The notes beneath the pieces were generated by a model. The model saw nothing but the letters and a program-made list of their open reading frames with translations, was not told the DNA's origin and made no database searches. The position numbers and the translations under genes are program-made. Below are positions 1 through 10,970 of a DNA stretch of 64,000 bases, one piece after another (position 1 is the first letter of the stretch; every line of letters starts with the position of its first letter). This stretch comes from Selaginella moellendorffii. Taxonomy: Eukaryota; Streptophyta; Lycopodiopsida; Selaginellales; Selaginellaceae. The stretch is taken from the NCBI RefSeq assembly GCF_000143415.4, contig NW_003314355.1, forward strand, positions 685,944 to 749,943, in the 5' to 3' direction.

Positions 1-2
1 TT

Positions 3-218
3 ATCCAAGGGGAAGAGGAATACGAAGTCGAGGCCATCCTCAATGCGCGCAAGAGCAAGCGACAAGGACGCGAGGTGAGAGAGTTCCATGTGAAGTGGAA
101 AGGATTTCCACACTGCGAAGCAACATGGGAACCGGAGGAGAACCTAGCGAACGCGCGAGATCTAGTGGAGGAATTTCTGCAAGGCAGAACTCTATGTACT
201 TATGCAAAGTTCAATTAA
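3..218 (+). CDS. Chromovirus pol C-terminus with chromodomain (partial, element A)
   Basis: The open frame enters from the left edge of the window and ends at TAA 216-218. About 72 codons are visible. They encode a classical chromodomain: an acidic lead (EEEYEVEAIL), a basic turn, then the core FHVKWKGFP and ATWEPEENL, and a closing helix (LVEEFLQG). In Ty3/gypsy chromoviruses this module follows the integrase core and is thought to guide integration to marked chromatin. The LTR of the same element starts 37 bp downstream, so this is the 3' end of a plus-strand element. The related element B at 31-39 kb has lost this chromodomain. Family assignment is secure. Whether the rest of the polyprotein is intact lies outside the window. 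Confidence 0.85.
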   Translation: MQGEEEYEVEAILNARKSKRQGREVREFHVKWKGFPHCEATWEPEENLANARDLVEEFLQGRTLCTYAKFN

Positions 219-254
219 AAATATATCAATTTGCAAAGTTGAGCAAGTGGCATA

Positions 255-1772
255 TGTTGGGACCCGAAGGCGCGCCAAAGGTGAGCTAATTAGCATGGGT
301 TAGCTAGGTTGACCAGGCGTAGGGAGCTACGCCCGACTCCCTGCGGGGATGTCGAAACCGTAGACGTATTCTACGGAGGTTGGGTTCGAGTCCCAACCCC
401 CTAGTAAAGCAAGGCTGGGTTCAAGTCCCGACCCCATACTAGGGCGTGGTGAGGGGTGGAGTATAGGGACACCTATATTCCGTTGTCATGAGCTCTTGGC
501 CGGGGAGGCTAACTTAGGCACACCGCTAAGTGGGGGGATGCCCCCGGAGACATGGTCAACAAGTCGTAGGATAAAAAAGAGACGTTCGATGTGGGCATCG
601 AACTTCTTCTATGGGTGGTGGAGTTGTAAGGAACCAACTCGCCGAGGTGTCGTAGGCTAAGGGAACCCCGAAAGCATGACCAAAATGACAAAGAGTTCAT
701 CGGATGGGACCAAGTCAAAGATCGAGTCCAAGACCGACTCTAGGACCGAGTTCGAGATCGAGTCCGGAATCGAGTCCGAGACCGACTCGGGGACCGAGTT
801 CGAGTCCGAGTTCGAGACCGAGTTCAAGACGGAGTCCGAGATCCGAAATCGGGTCCGAGACCGAGTCCGAAGTCGAGTCCGAGGTCGGGCCCGAGATCGG
901 GTCCGAGATCGAGTCCGCGATCGAGTCCGAGACCGAATCCGAAGTCGGATCCGAAATCGGATCCGAGATCGAGCCAGAGACTAAGTCCAAATACTAATAC
1001 GGGTCAAGGGGTGAAAGCCCAAAGCGTGCGTCCCCCAGGGGGGGGGGGCTGCAGGGGGTTCCAAAAGTATAGTAGGGATAGTGAGGTCCAGGAACCAGTT
1101 TTGAAGGGACTCTCCAGTTGGGCTTCCAAACCGACTTGAGGTTGGGACTGGGACTAAGGGGCCTTGGGTGGGAGTGAGCATGGACTTGGCTGGTGCCGGA
1201 GGGGCCATCCAAGGAAGTGCTCAAGAGCAGCTCCCACTCCCGAAAGGGAAACCGATTGCGGTGCTCCCGGCTCATGTGGAGTGGTGCCCCACTTGAGTAC
1301 CATGCGGCTCATTGGTCCTCGCCCTTCCAAGGGGCTTGGGCCTTCCTTCGGGATGGAAGTGGGGGGCGAGAGGTACCCATACCGGGCCGTTAGGCCACGG
1401 TGTTTCGCCCCGGCGTCCCGAAGCAAGTGTTGCACTCAAGACTTGGGATTTAGAGGGTCCCATGATCAAGTCTTGTGGTACCAAGGGATGTTAGGAACCT
1501 GGAAGCTTGGTGTGCTTGGCTGCTTGTGCTTGCGGGGAGTGTAGCCGAACCTTAAGTCCAGTCTAACCCGGGGAGGGGGATTGGGAGTGATTTGGGAATC
1601 CGTGGAAGGATGGCTAACACTCCGTTGCTCGTGCAGTGAGTAGCTGAAACCAAGTAGGAGCTGGTACCATAGGCGAGAACCTTGGCAAGGGAACTTAGCA
1701 AAAGCCAAGGCAGTGTTGGACGGATAGACGAGGTAAGCTGGCAAATTGGAAAGGAAAAAATTGTGGCTTACA
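255..1772 (+). mobile_element. 3' LTR of chromovirus element A
   Basis: This 1518-bp block starts TGTTGGGACC and ends GTGGCTTACA, giving TG...CA termini. It is repeated in inverted orientation at 31376-32890 and, truncated, at 37594-38742. It directly follows the chromodomain stop. It contains a GAGTCCGA-type degenerate tandem repeat, a run of G near 1040-1055, and a long low-coding segment. Reading frames inside it recur in every LTR copy and are not treated as genes. Confidence 0.9.
717..990. repeat. Degenerate GAGTCCGA/GATCGA tandem repeat inside the LTR
   Basis: Short units built from GAGTCCGAGATCGAG and GACCGAGTCCGA run for about 270 bp. The same block occurs at 32163-32448 and 38383-38668 in the element B LTRs. 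Because the units are rich in 6-bp periods, both strands stay open in several frames and read as Arg/Asp-, Glu/Ser- or Asp/Ser-rich peptides. These are by-products of the repeat, not credible genes. Confidence 0.85.
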
Positions 1773-3175
1773 ATCCGAGTACGACACATAAACAAGATTA
1801 GGAATCTAAATTTGGACAAGGTCAGATGCCTTATATTGTTCACAAAATTCCTATGGTGGAAATGTTGGAAATTCTTAGTAGTCAGGTGCAATGTAGTGAA
1901 TACTGATCTGGCATTGATGTGGAAGGTCATGAGTTGGTGAGGTAGCCTAATGATGGCACTTCTTTGGGGGGATAAGGAGGAGTTTTAGGGAGGCTTGAGG
2001 GTGGATCTTGGAGGAGACAAGATTGTCCTCCTCACTTAGTTTTTTCAGCTCCTAGACTCCTCATAGGCTTTGTTGTAATATCCAGCACATTTTACTAGGG
2101 AATCCCATTTTTCATGGCATGATTGGTTCACCATTCCCCCCAAGAATGGGTGACCCGGGCGTTAGCCTAGCAAGTGCATCTGGTGGGGTGGGCGAGCCTG
2201 AACTGTCTTAATGGGCACATGGTCATCCTGTTCCAAGGTCATCCTGAGAACTGAGACTATTTGAAAGAGACATAGGCCCCAGATCTAAAAGCTTAATGTC
2301 TATGTAGCTCAGTTGGAGTTATGCTGCTTCATCTTCGATAGCTCTTTCACCTATGCCAGGAAATCCCCAGTGCAGCCTAAAAACAAACAAACAATCAGCA
2401 ATGAGTAATTAGAGAAGTCACCAGCTGTCAATATGCCCTTAGCTTGCATGGCTGCAGCAAGCAACTTCATGTTCCTATACTTGTCAGGATCCATTCTAGC
2501 TGAGATAGCAATGGCATTGAGTTGTGGCTCTCTGAGATTCTTGAGTTCTGTGGGCGACAGTCACACTGCTGCAGCCGCTGCAGACACATCAGGCGATGGT
2601 CGAACTGGCAGACAGCTAGCAAGTGCTGATGGAGCTGGTGGAACTGGCAGACAGCCAGCAACTGTGGCATAGCATTCCTCCCTTTTGAGTGCAATGTCGC
2701 ACAAGAGATTGAGTTCCTTGGTCGGCAGCAACGCATCCAGGGCATCATCAAAGGACCTGATGTGCAGCGTATATGGCAGGACACCGAAGCATGCTCCACT
2801 ACAATGCTGAGTAATACTGCCACCCTTGGGAGCTTCATCTTTGCTCGTCAGGCATATAAAGGCGAAGTGCAGCTTCCATTCCTTCAAGCCCGAGGGGATC
2901 CACTAGTTGATCATTTGGATGCTCATAAACCTGTCCGCAGAATGCAAGTGCTTGTCTAAGCTGGTGGTGACCTGCAGCGCCACCAAATGAAGCTGGCCAG
3001 CCATGTCCCTGTATACTACAGCCAGTCAATGTCTCCAAAGTTGAACTTGGTGGGGAAGAACACAATGCCGTAGCCATGAGTAGGCAGCTCCTTCAACAGG
3101 TTTGGAGCAGTCCTGAAGCATTCAGCTTTCAGTTTGGACAAATCCAAGTAAGGAGCAATCCTTATTCCCAGCCTG
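1773..3175. other. Region without a recognisable gene
   Basis: Sequence after the LTR. On the minus strand around 2470-3070 several overlapping open frames read with fair complexity (for example PNDQLVDPLGLEGMEAAL and DPDKYRNMKLLAAAM), but they lie in different frames and no family is recognised. They could be remnants of a transposon or of a broken gene. Nothing else is identified. Confidence 0.4.
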
Positions 3176-3553
3176 GATACCATTGTTGGTCCCGACCGCG
3201 TTCGGCCGGAACCCCGACCACTACCAGACAGCTCCGTTTGGTGATTCTGTTCAGCGATTATAATGGTGATTGTGCTCGCAGGGGCTAGATTTCCGATGCT
3301 GCTGCAACTATCACCATCACCACTGCATCTCCACCACTTTGCTGTCCTCTTGCTGCTATGGAGCGATCTATAGCTCTACAGGGCGACACTCTCCAGTTGG
3401 TTGGCCTCCACTTTCGATTGAGTGTAGAGCAGCTCGCTAAGGCCTTGCAAATCACTCAGTCCGCGACACTTGAATTGTAATTTTTGCCCTAAAATTCCAG
3501 TGATTTCAGAGATTTGTTTCTAGCGATTCTAGCGATTCTAGCACAATTGAGCA

Positions 3554-4288
3554 ATGGTGCCTAATTGGGCATGGTCCTATGTTACCAAGTTCACTCCTTA
3601 TGCTTCCGGCAAAAGAGTTGGGTGTTGGAAATGTAATTATTGTGGAAAAATGTATGGTGGTCCATCGAAACAAATCAAGGCGCATCTTGTTAAAATTTCT
3701 GGGCATGACATTGAAACATGTAGTGCTTCAAACATTCCTCTTCATGTTCAAAACCAAACTCGCCAAATGTTTATGGAACAAATCGCAAATGCCCCTTTAT
3801 CTTTACCTTCTACAGCAAATCTACAGAGTGAGCATTTTGATGGGGCATCTACTTCTGGAGCTGGTACACAAAGTGTTAGTCAATTTCAACTTATGAGTGT
3901 TTCTAAAGGCCATGAGGGATCATTTGTTAGTCAAAAGCAAATGCAAGATGGCAACATTGGGGAAATGCTTGATGATGCAAGAAACATGAACTTAGATGAT
4001 GCGATATCAAAGTTCATTTTCTTGAATGCCATACCATTTAATGTTGTGAAAAGCCCATATTTTCATGTGATGATCGCAACTACTTATAATGTTAGACCTA
4101 GTGCTGCATTGAGGATTTTTGGTTACAAGAAGTTTCATATCACTCAACTCTGTCATCACTATACTCTAATCAAGGAGAAGCTAGCTATTGTGGACTATTG
4201 TGAAGTGGTGATGAAGGAACCAATTACCAATTGGGCAGAAATAAGCTGGATATGCAAGCAACTTTGCACGGACGTGGTATCTCCTTGA
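3554..4288 (+). pseudogene. hAT-like transposase N-terminus, BED zinc finger plus DUF659-like start (left arm)
   Basis: This 244-residue open frame begins MVPNWAWSYVTKF. It carries a BED-type zinc finger: C-x2-C in WKCNYCGKMY, followed by the downstream H/C ligands in GHDIETC. A linker follows, then the sequence FLNAIPFNVVKSPYFHVMI, which is the usual beginning of the DUF659 region of plant hAT transposases. The family is normally 600-800 aa with a C-terminal hAT dimerisation domain. Here the homology stops shortly after residue about 185 and the frame ends at 4288. It is therefore a truncated copy that can bind DNA at most. The start is conserved in the mirrored arm. Confidence 0.7.
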
Positions 4289-4361
4289 TTAGAATATATT
4301 GACAAGTGAGCTGAGTAGTATGAAGCTTCTTGTAACCAAGAATCCTCGATGCAGCACTAGG

Positions 4362-4902
4362 TCAGACATTACAAGTGGCTACGATCATCAAACGAAAATA
4401 TGGGTTTTTCACAACATTAAATGGTATGGTATTCAATAAAATGAACTTTGATATCGCATCATCTAAGTTCATGTTTCTTGCATCATCAAGCATTTCCCCA
4501 ATGTTGCCATCTTGCCTTTGCTTTTGACCAACAGATGATCCCTCATGGTTTATAGAAGCACTTAGGTTGAGATTGACTAGCACTTTGTGTACCAACTCCA
4601 GAAGCAGATGCCCCATCAAAATGCCTACTCTGTAGATTTGCTGTAGAAGGTAAAGATAAAGGGGCATTTATGATTTGTTCCACAAACATTTGGCAAGTTT
4701 GGTTTTGAACATGAAGAGGAACGTTTGAAGCACTACATGCTTTAATGTTATGCCCAGAAATTTTAGCAAGATGCACCTTAATTCGTTTCGACGGACCACC
4801 ATATATTTTTTCACAATAATTACATTTCCAATGCCTAGCTCCTTTGCTAGAAGCATAAAGAGTGAGCTTGGTAACATGGGACCATGCCCAATCAGGTGCC
4901 AT
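4362..4902 (-). pseudogene. hAT-like transposase N-terminus, mirrored copy (right arm), frameshifted
   Basis: This is the reverse-complement copy of the left-arm gene. The frame beginning at 4902 (MAPDWAWSHVTKL) covers the BED zinc finger (WKCNYCEKIY) and linker. It is lost near 4560, and the homology continues in another frame down to 4362 (DAISKFILLNTIPFNVVKNP). A small indel therefore separates the two parts. With the left copy it forms the two arms of the inverted repeat. Unlike the left copy it has no sequence beyond the fold-back point. Confidence 0.7.
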
Positions 4903-5429
4903 TGCTCAATTGTGCTAGAATCGCTAGAATCGCTAGAAACAAATCTCTGAAATCACTAGAATCGTAATTTCCATTTTAGGGCAAAAATTACAGTTCAAGT
5001 GTCGCAGACTAAGTGATTTGCAAGGCCTCAACGAGCTGCTCTACACTCAATCGAAAGCGGAGGCCAACCAACTGGAGAGTGTTGCCTTGTAGAGCTTGGT
5101 ATGCACGCAGCTCCTATAGGCTATAGCCATCTTGGTCAGATTTGATGTAAGCTTGCTGGGCTGGGCATTTGTGCATGGATGGATCGCTCCATAGCAGCAG
5201 GAGAACAGTAAAGTGGTGGAGATGCAGTGGCGATGGTGATAGCCGCAGCAGCATCAGAAATCTAGCCCTTGTGAGCGTGATTGCCATTATAATCACCAAA
5301 CAGAATCACCAAACAGAATCACCAAACAGAGCTATTCGACCGCATTCGGCTGACTGCATTTGGTGGCAGTCGGGATTCCAGCCAAATGTGGTTAGGACCA
5401 ACAATGGTCGGGATTGAGCAGATCTTTGT

Positions 5430-6972
5430 GCTTGAGTTTCCGCATAGCAGTCCATGCTTCGACGGCTGCTGTTGTGTCATCCAGGACCACATCGTGCTTG
5501 GGCTTTGGGACTGCAGAACTCCAAAGTTTCATATTCAAACCCTATTGATAAAAATACAGTTGAAATTTTCAGAGAAAGGATATTCTCATGTCCCAGATGA
5601 GCATCCACTTGTGAGGCTTTTGCAAGTCTGATTGGGCTGGCGATAAAGATACACGGAAATCCACATCTGCTTATGTGTTTTATCCCCTCAACCTTAACTT
5701 GGAGGAGCAAGAAACAGAGCATCACAGCTACTGAAGCCAGAGCTGTCTGGATTAGATTTCCGCTCTTATGTTGTGATAACAGCGACATCCAAGTGAATGA
5801 AGCACATCCAGACTATGTCCGGGAGCAAGTTCAGGAGGGCGTTACATGATCCATGTACCCTCTCTTCTTGTTAGCACGACTCCTCAGTCTACATGAAAGG
5901 GGATGCATGTCGTGCGTATGGCCTGGAGCTCTCGTGATGAATCTCCTGGGACCTTCGGGAAAGCTCGAGCTGGTGGGTGAGAAGCCACCAAGTGTGTACG
6001 TACTTTGCAGCGCTTGCAGCCACCGCATGAATCCGCAAACCAAACAACAGCATTCTCCAATCCAGTCCACAGAAAGCTGGTTTGGCAGGTGAACGAACTC
6101 CATGAGAAAACTACCCCGCTGTGGAATCCTTTGCAGCAAAGACCGTGCTGCTGCATCCAGTTCGCGGTGCAGATTTCACGCTACTTCGAAAGCATCATGC
6201 CGCGCTGTGGTATTTCTGAAATGAGCGCGTGTCATTGCTCCAGATTTCTCCTCTGGGCAAGTGCCGCAATCAAAACGTTGCAACAACTAGATCGAGAGGA
6301 CAACCATATCATAGATTGCTGGCACACGACCTGGTAAAAGGCCTTGATGGCAGATCCATATCTGGACGAGCAGATTGCAGATCTCTTGAAATGTAAGTGT
6401 ACAGAGGTGGTGTAGCCCATCATCCCTTCTTGAAAGCTTTCTTGCCAAACTTTTTCAGTACCTCTCAATGAGATTTGTTACTGCTGCAGGATCTTATTCA
6501 AATCTCAATGTTAAATTTCTGCTCGACTTTGTAAATAGTATGGAAATGGCAGCGAGAGTTCTCACCTTGTTTAGCGAACCTGGCATACCAATCAATATCA
6601 GACGGAGAATATTATGGCTGTAATGTTGTGGAGCGCTTATGGGAGACAATATTCTATCCGTTGCAATCCTCCGTATGTCCTGAAGGAAACATTTGACAAT
6701 ATATGTGAGGCTGTGACGAGTGTGAGAAGTTCCTCTTGATTTTCGCTGATAGTTGTGAGGAGCATCGTCCAGGAAACGAAACGAGAAGGAGCAAAATAAT
6801 GGCTGTCTGGAAAGAGGTGCATTGCCCTTTTTCTGCGTGTGAGTGACATCTTCAGTACTTCCACTTGCGCTATATTTATAAAAAAAAATGTTAAGGTGTC
6901 AGCGGCTCTTTCGTTCCATCCCAAAACAGCATTCGCTACTGATGATACGCTGACTGCGGCCGAGGTCTCCAA
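5430..6972 (-). other. Possible unrecognised minus-strand gene or relic
   Basis: Several minus-strand open segments with protein-like composition follow each other: about 6972-6637 (NQEELLTLVTASHILSNVSF), 6468-6232, 6139-5831 and 5788-5477. Gaps of intron size separate some of them, and the leucine-rich helical texture suggests a helical-repeat protein. I could not build a consistent splice model and do not recognise the family. It may be an intact multi-exon gene, a pseudogene or chance reading frames. Plus-strand frames here look worse. Confidence 0.25.
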
Positions 6973-6999
6973 GATGGTCGTACCTTCGCCACTCTCCAG

Positions 7000-8110
7000 G
7001 TGATCCCGTTAACCAGGATTTTGGTGGGGATGGGGGCCCATGGTCACCGGCCTCGTGGGATAGCTTTGACGACGAGGTGGCGTGCTTCATGGGTCTCTTC
7101 CCAAACACTGGTGCTTATTACTGGAACGAGTCGGAGCCTGGGTCATGCAGCATGGAGCATCCATACGCTGGGCTTTGATTTAAGAGACATGGATAAAAGC
7201 TCGCTTGGCCATCCAGACGTGTTCTTTGAGCGGGATGATCACAAGACTGGTCTTTTGCTCGGTCTAGTGGAGCGTCCCTCATTGCTGCCCGAGCTGATGC
7301 CGAAGGAAATTGCCTTGTCCATGCAATCGTCTCCCACGAGCTGTTTCTGGCCCGTGCTGAACCGCCTGGGGGAGCTCCTGGCGCTTGCCGGGCTGAACTA
7401 CGGCTTCTTCACGACGCGGGATGTGTATTGGTTTTGTTTCAGCGATGCCTCCGGGAAGCTGGCGATCTCACGTCCACTCAAACGGGTGGAAGCAAGGCCA
7501 GACTGCTTTTGGTATCTTATGTCGCTCTCGGCTGTTGAGCATCAGCGCCCGCAGGTTATCACAGGAGGCGTGATGTGGTAAAAGATAAAATTCTGGAAGG
7601 TGACTAGGGAAAGCTTAAGTTCGTGCCACTGGCGAGAATGTTGTGCTCAAGATCAGGGATATGGGGTTCAAAACTTTCTCGAAGCAGCTCCACGACTTTG
7701 TCAAGGAGATCTGGGCTTACAAGAAGTTCAGAGGTCACCAAGGTCGTGGCATTCACGAGCTCAAGGACTATGGCTTCATGTGTGGAAAGATGTTTCCGGT
7801 GCTGGTTCTTAGCTACGAGGGAAACAAGCTTGGGAGGCTTCCTGTCGAGGTTTACTCGAAAGCAGCAGTCCCTATACTGAAGAAGATCCATAAGAAGGCG
7901 GAAGAGTCGACTCAAAATCAATACTAGTCAAGAACAATGAGCCATTGCAGCTGAGCATTGTTAGATTTTCGGAAGTCGAGGTCCCGACCAAATTTCCAGG
8001 TATTTCTGGCGAGAAGTGAGAAATCTCAAGGCTGCTTGTGGAGTGGATATTGAGGCCACAACTAATGAGGATAGTGGAGCTTCTTCTGATGAGTTATGTG
8101 GATGCTGAGT
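7000..8110 (+). pseudogene. Broken protein-kinase-like gene (FunK1/Crinkler-type kinase domain)
   Basis: Frame one (to 7581) reads GLVERPSLLPELMPKEIAL and GLNYGFFTTRDVYWFCF. This resembles the region just before the kinase lobe in FunK1/CRN-type kinase-like proteins. In a different frame from about 7630 to 7927 the N-lobe appears: a Gly-containing turn, then VVLKI (the beta-3 lysine), the helix-C glutamate in VKEIWAYKKF, and VLVLSYEGNKLG. Further text continues in a third frame to about 8110 (NEPLQLSIVRFSEVEVP). No HRD or DFG motif is seen. A 44-nt GT-AG interval at 7579-7622 could be an intron but does not restore frame, so I call the gene broken. Family recognition is moderate. Confidence 0.45.
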
Positions 8111-8183
8111 TTGATTTAGATTTGATCTCTTGAAGTAGATTGCCAAATCCTAAGGATTGCGTTTCTCTCCAAAGGTGGAATCG

Positions 8184-8335
8184 ATGCTCCTCCTCGCTCT
8201 CGCATTCTCGCACTTCGCCTTGGACATCCTGTCTGTCAAGCCCAGGCAACCCCTGTCATCTCATGGATATGCAGGGTTCCATTCGAGATGGAGACGGCGT
8301 CGGTGCCAGGCAGTGAAAGGGGCTTTGATTCTTCT
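8184..8335 (+). pseudogene. Fragment of GEX1 exon 1
   Basis: This stretch matches the 5' end of the intact GEX1 gene at 13102. Shared blocks are the sequence around the start (GGAATCGATGCTC), the signal-peptide codons, the block encoding DILSVKPRQP (NILSVKPRRP in the gene), and a near-identical run ending in the codons for GSERG. The signal-peptide region has internal deletions and nothing after exon-1 position about 250 is present. It lies 170 bp upstream of RPS3a copy 1, whereas the intact GEX1 lies downstream of RPS3a copy 2. Confidence 0.7.
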
Positions 8336-8505
8336 GCCGTCAAGGAGTGTCGATCACCGGCACCCCAATTTTCGCATCGGTGTGCCACCACCTCCTCTAT
8401 GAGCTGCTAACTTAAATTCAATCTAGCTGGACGGTCGAGATCTATTTTCCTCATCTTTTAGGTTTAAGGTAGGGTTCGTGAGCAGCGAGGCGGCTGCGCT
8501 GTGCC

Positions 8506-9636
8506 ATGGCCGTCGGGTACGTGCGCTCGTTTCTCGCCGTGTAGCTCTAGCTCAATCAGTGTTTCCTTGGCAGGAAGAACAAGCGGATTTCCAAGGGAAA
8601 GAAGGGAGGCAAGAAGAAAATGTAAGTGTTTGGCGCAGCGTTTTGCCTGCTTGATTTCTTCTTTCCTCAGTGTCGACCCTTTCTCGAAGAAGGATTGGTA
8701 CGATGTCAAGGCCATGTCCACTTTCAATGTTCGTCAGATCGGGAAGACGCTTGTGACGAGAACGCAGGGAACAAAGGTGAGCTTTTTCTACTGATCTCGA
8801 TTTAATTTGATGTGTTCCTGTGCTTGCAGATTGCCTCGGATGGTCTCAAAGGGCGTGTCTTCGAAGTGTCGCTGGCGGACTTGCAGAATGACGAGGATCA
8901 CGCCTTCCGGAAGATCAAGCTCAGGGCCGAGGATGTCCAAGGCCGGAACGTTCTCACGAACTTCTGGGTAAGAGAATTTTCTTTTCTCTCCAATTGTGCT
9001 AGCTTCATTGTTTTCATGTTCCTGCAGGGAATGGACTTCACGACCGACAAGCTCCGGTCTCTCGTCCGGAAGTGGCAGTCCCTCATCGAAGCTCACGTTG
9101 ATGTGAAGACGACTGACAACTACACCTTGAGGCTCTTCTGCATTGGATTCACCAAGCGGAGGCCCAACCAGGTGAAGAGGACTTGCTACGCTCAGTCGAG
9201 TCAGATCCGCCAGGTACACTTGAAAAGAAAGAGTTTGCTGTTCATTAACAAACATGCTCTCGTACAGATCCGCAAGAAAATGAGGGAGATCATGGTTCGC
9301 GAGGCCCAGTCCTGCGATCTCAAGGACCTCGTCGCCAAGTTCATCCCCGAGGTTATTGGGAAGGAGATCGAGAAAGTGACTGCGGGAATCTATCCCCTGC
9401 AGAACACTTACATTCGTAAGGTGAAGATTCTGAAGGCCCCAAAATTCGATCTTGGGAAGCTGATGGAGGTAATGAAGAGCCATCTTTCCAGCGAAACCTT
9501 CTTGTGCTTACTGTGCTCTTGTACATTTCTTCAGGTTCATGGCGACTACAGCGAGGATACCGGCGTCAAGGTTGAGCGACCAGTCGGTGATGAAGCCGAA
9601 CCGGAGGCAGCAGAGGCTGAAGTAGTCGGGGCGTAA
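8506..9636 (+). CDS. RPS3A: 40S ribosomal protein eS1 (RPS3a), copy 1
   Basis: Component of the small ribosomal subunit. Seven exons: 8506-8516, 8574-8621, 8671-8776, 8830-8967, 9028-9213, 9268-9468 and 9535-9636, all with GT-AG introns of about 50-60 bp. The spliced frame is continuous and gives about 263 residues, the normal length of the eS1 family. It shows the family signatures: a basic N-terminus ([15 protein letters not shown]), [35 protein letters not shown] and an acidic Glu/Ala-rich C-terminus. Exon 1 codes only for MAV plus two bases, a common layout for plant ribosomal genes. A second gene at 13846-14983 on the other strand encodes what appears to be the same protein with diverged introns. 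Confidence 0.95.
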
Positions 9637-9824
9637 GGCATCGTCATTTGTTTTTTCCTGACTGTACACATTTTTGATATCGTAAAGAGTTCAGTGACTC
9701 AAATCCATGCTTCTAAGTCGCCAAGTAAGACTCGGCGTTTTTCTGCAGAAAGTGAGGTCCAGGGTTTGTGCAGTGTACAAACTTTACAACACCACTTGAC
9801 ATATGAAATAATTGAAAGTGTAAT

Positions 9825-9896
9825 GTGGCTGTAGTTTAGTGGTAAGAATTCCACGTTGTGGCCGTGGAGACCTGGGCTCGAATCCCAGCAGCCACA
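9825..9896 (+). tRNA. trnH-GUG: tRNA-His (GTG)
   Basis: This 72-nt cloverleaf has acceptor stem GTGGCTG (9825-9831) paired with CAGCCAC (9889-9895) and discriminator A at 9896. The D arm contains TAGTTTAGTGG. The anticodon stem CCACG/CGTGG encloses the loop TTGTGGC, with anticodon GTG at 9858-9860. The T arm has GGCTCGAATCC, which also serves as the B box. There is no intron and no encoded CCA, as expected for a nuclear gene. It lies about 190 bp downstream of RPS3a copy 1. Confidence 0.95.
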
Positions 9897-10003
9897 ATTT
9901 CTTCCAGAAAAACCTTTTCCCAAAAAGTGAGCTTGTAATAGCTAGAATTTAATCCCTAAAGAATCAAATATATAGATCTTTAGTCACATTCTTCACTCTA
10001 CGG

Positions 10004-10858
10004 TCACAAGATCAGCAACGCCCTGTCTCTCACGCATATCAGATTGTTGCTCACCTCTTTCTGCAACCTTCCCTCGAGTAGAGCTACTGGAATCCATATC
10101 TTTGGTTGCACCTCCAAGATATAAGTGAGGGAAGTTTGAGTCGTCGCATCTTCAACGTTATGGAGCATCTAAGAAAGACAAAACAAAACAAAACAGCACT
10201 CTTAGGAAAAACAAAGAGACAAGACGCGCGTACGTGTACCTGTTCGATGCGCCAGATCCCACGAAACAGATTAAAGTCGCCTTCTACCATATCAAACCCA
10301 ATATCTCTTCGGCAGCCATTGTCCAAGAGTTCCAGTGGCAATTCAGTCACTTCTATCACTCCTTTGGCCCGGAATTTCACACCCAACGCCAACTCCTGCT
10401 CACCAATCTGGAAAAACAAAACGGCATAGAGATTAGAATCAGGAGAGAAAAGAAATCTATACCTGCAGAAGCTGAGCTCCATTTTCTCTTCTTTCCAAAA
10501 CCTTGCTGGAAGCCAAGCCAGGAATGAAGTCCGCTAGCCCCTCGTAGTCAGTTAACACGCCCCAGACTGTCTCTAGTGGTATGCAGCCCATAGAAATCGA
10601 TGCACTTATCCTACGCTTGTTCTTGGCCACTTTCTCTATGCTCAAAGTGACGCCATCGTCTTCGTCTGGTACCGTGCTCACAAACGAAGAACTATCCTCC
10701 TGCGAAGCAGTAATTCTCAAGCACAAGTAGTCCCACGACCTGCCCCTCCTCCATATTAACTTAGCACCACCACCGTTTCTCCTTACAAATCCCGACTTGC
10801 CTTGAGACGTGAACCATACACCTGTTGGAAATACGCGCTCCGTCAAGAGACCCCTCAT
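10004..10858 (-). CDS. Polyketide-cyclase/START-like (Coq10-type) protein, probably plastid
   Basis: Three exons on the minus strand (10858-10463, 10407-10240 and 10168-10004) give a continuous 242-residue protein. The first about 75 residues are Arg/Ser-rich with few acids and look like a plastid transit peptide. The START-like domain follows: SISMGCIPLETVWGVLTDYE, ADFIPGLASSKVLERRENGA, GEQELALGVKFRAKGVIEVTE, a DMVEGDF motif, and the C-terminal helix VALLEGRLQKEVSNNL. This matches the plant family typified by Arabidopsis At4g01650 (lipid or hydrophobic ligand binding, ligand unknown). All exons are multiples of three and the introns are GT-AG. The gene lies tail to tail with tRNA-His and 110 bp below GEX1 on the same strand. 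Function beyond the fold is inference. Confidence 0.85.
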
Positions 10859-10970
10859 TGCGCAAGCCCGTGACTGAATGCCCTATGCAGATAGATTTTT
10901 TATAGTTGCTCCTTAGCTTCATCTCGGAGAAAGAGGCCTGCTAAGACAAGTCTTGTTATGAAAGGAAAAC

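Larger units (their letters stand above)
3180..5408. repeat. Large inverted repeat (about 1-kb arms, about 185-bp loop) of a hAT gene 5' region
   Basis: The left arm (about 3180-4137) and right arm (about 4323-5408) are reverse complements with scattered differences. The outer ends are CCATTGTTGGTCC (3180-3192) and GGACCAACAATGG (5395-5407). The inner ends meet at GTTACAAGAAG and CTTCTTGTAAC. Between them is a loop of about 185 bp unique to the left copy. Each arm contains non-coding upstream sequence, the start codon and the BED zinc-finger part of a hAT-like transposase. A transcript through this locus would fold into a very long hairpin. Confidence 0.85.

Noticed and set aside
676-997. Overlapping Arg/Asp-, Glu/Ser- and Asp/Ser-rich reading frames on both strands
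   Set aside because: They come from the LTR tandem repeat and recur in all LTR copies (32156-32470 and 38376-38690). No start context or neighbour supports a gene.
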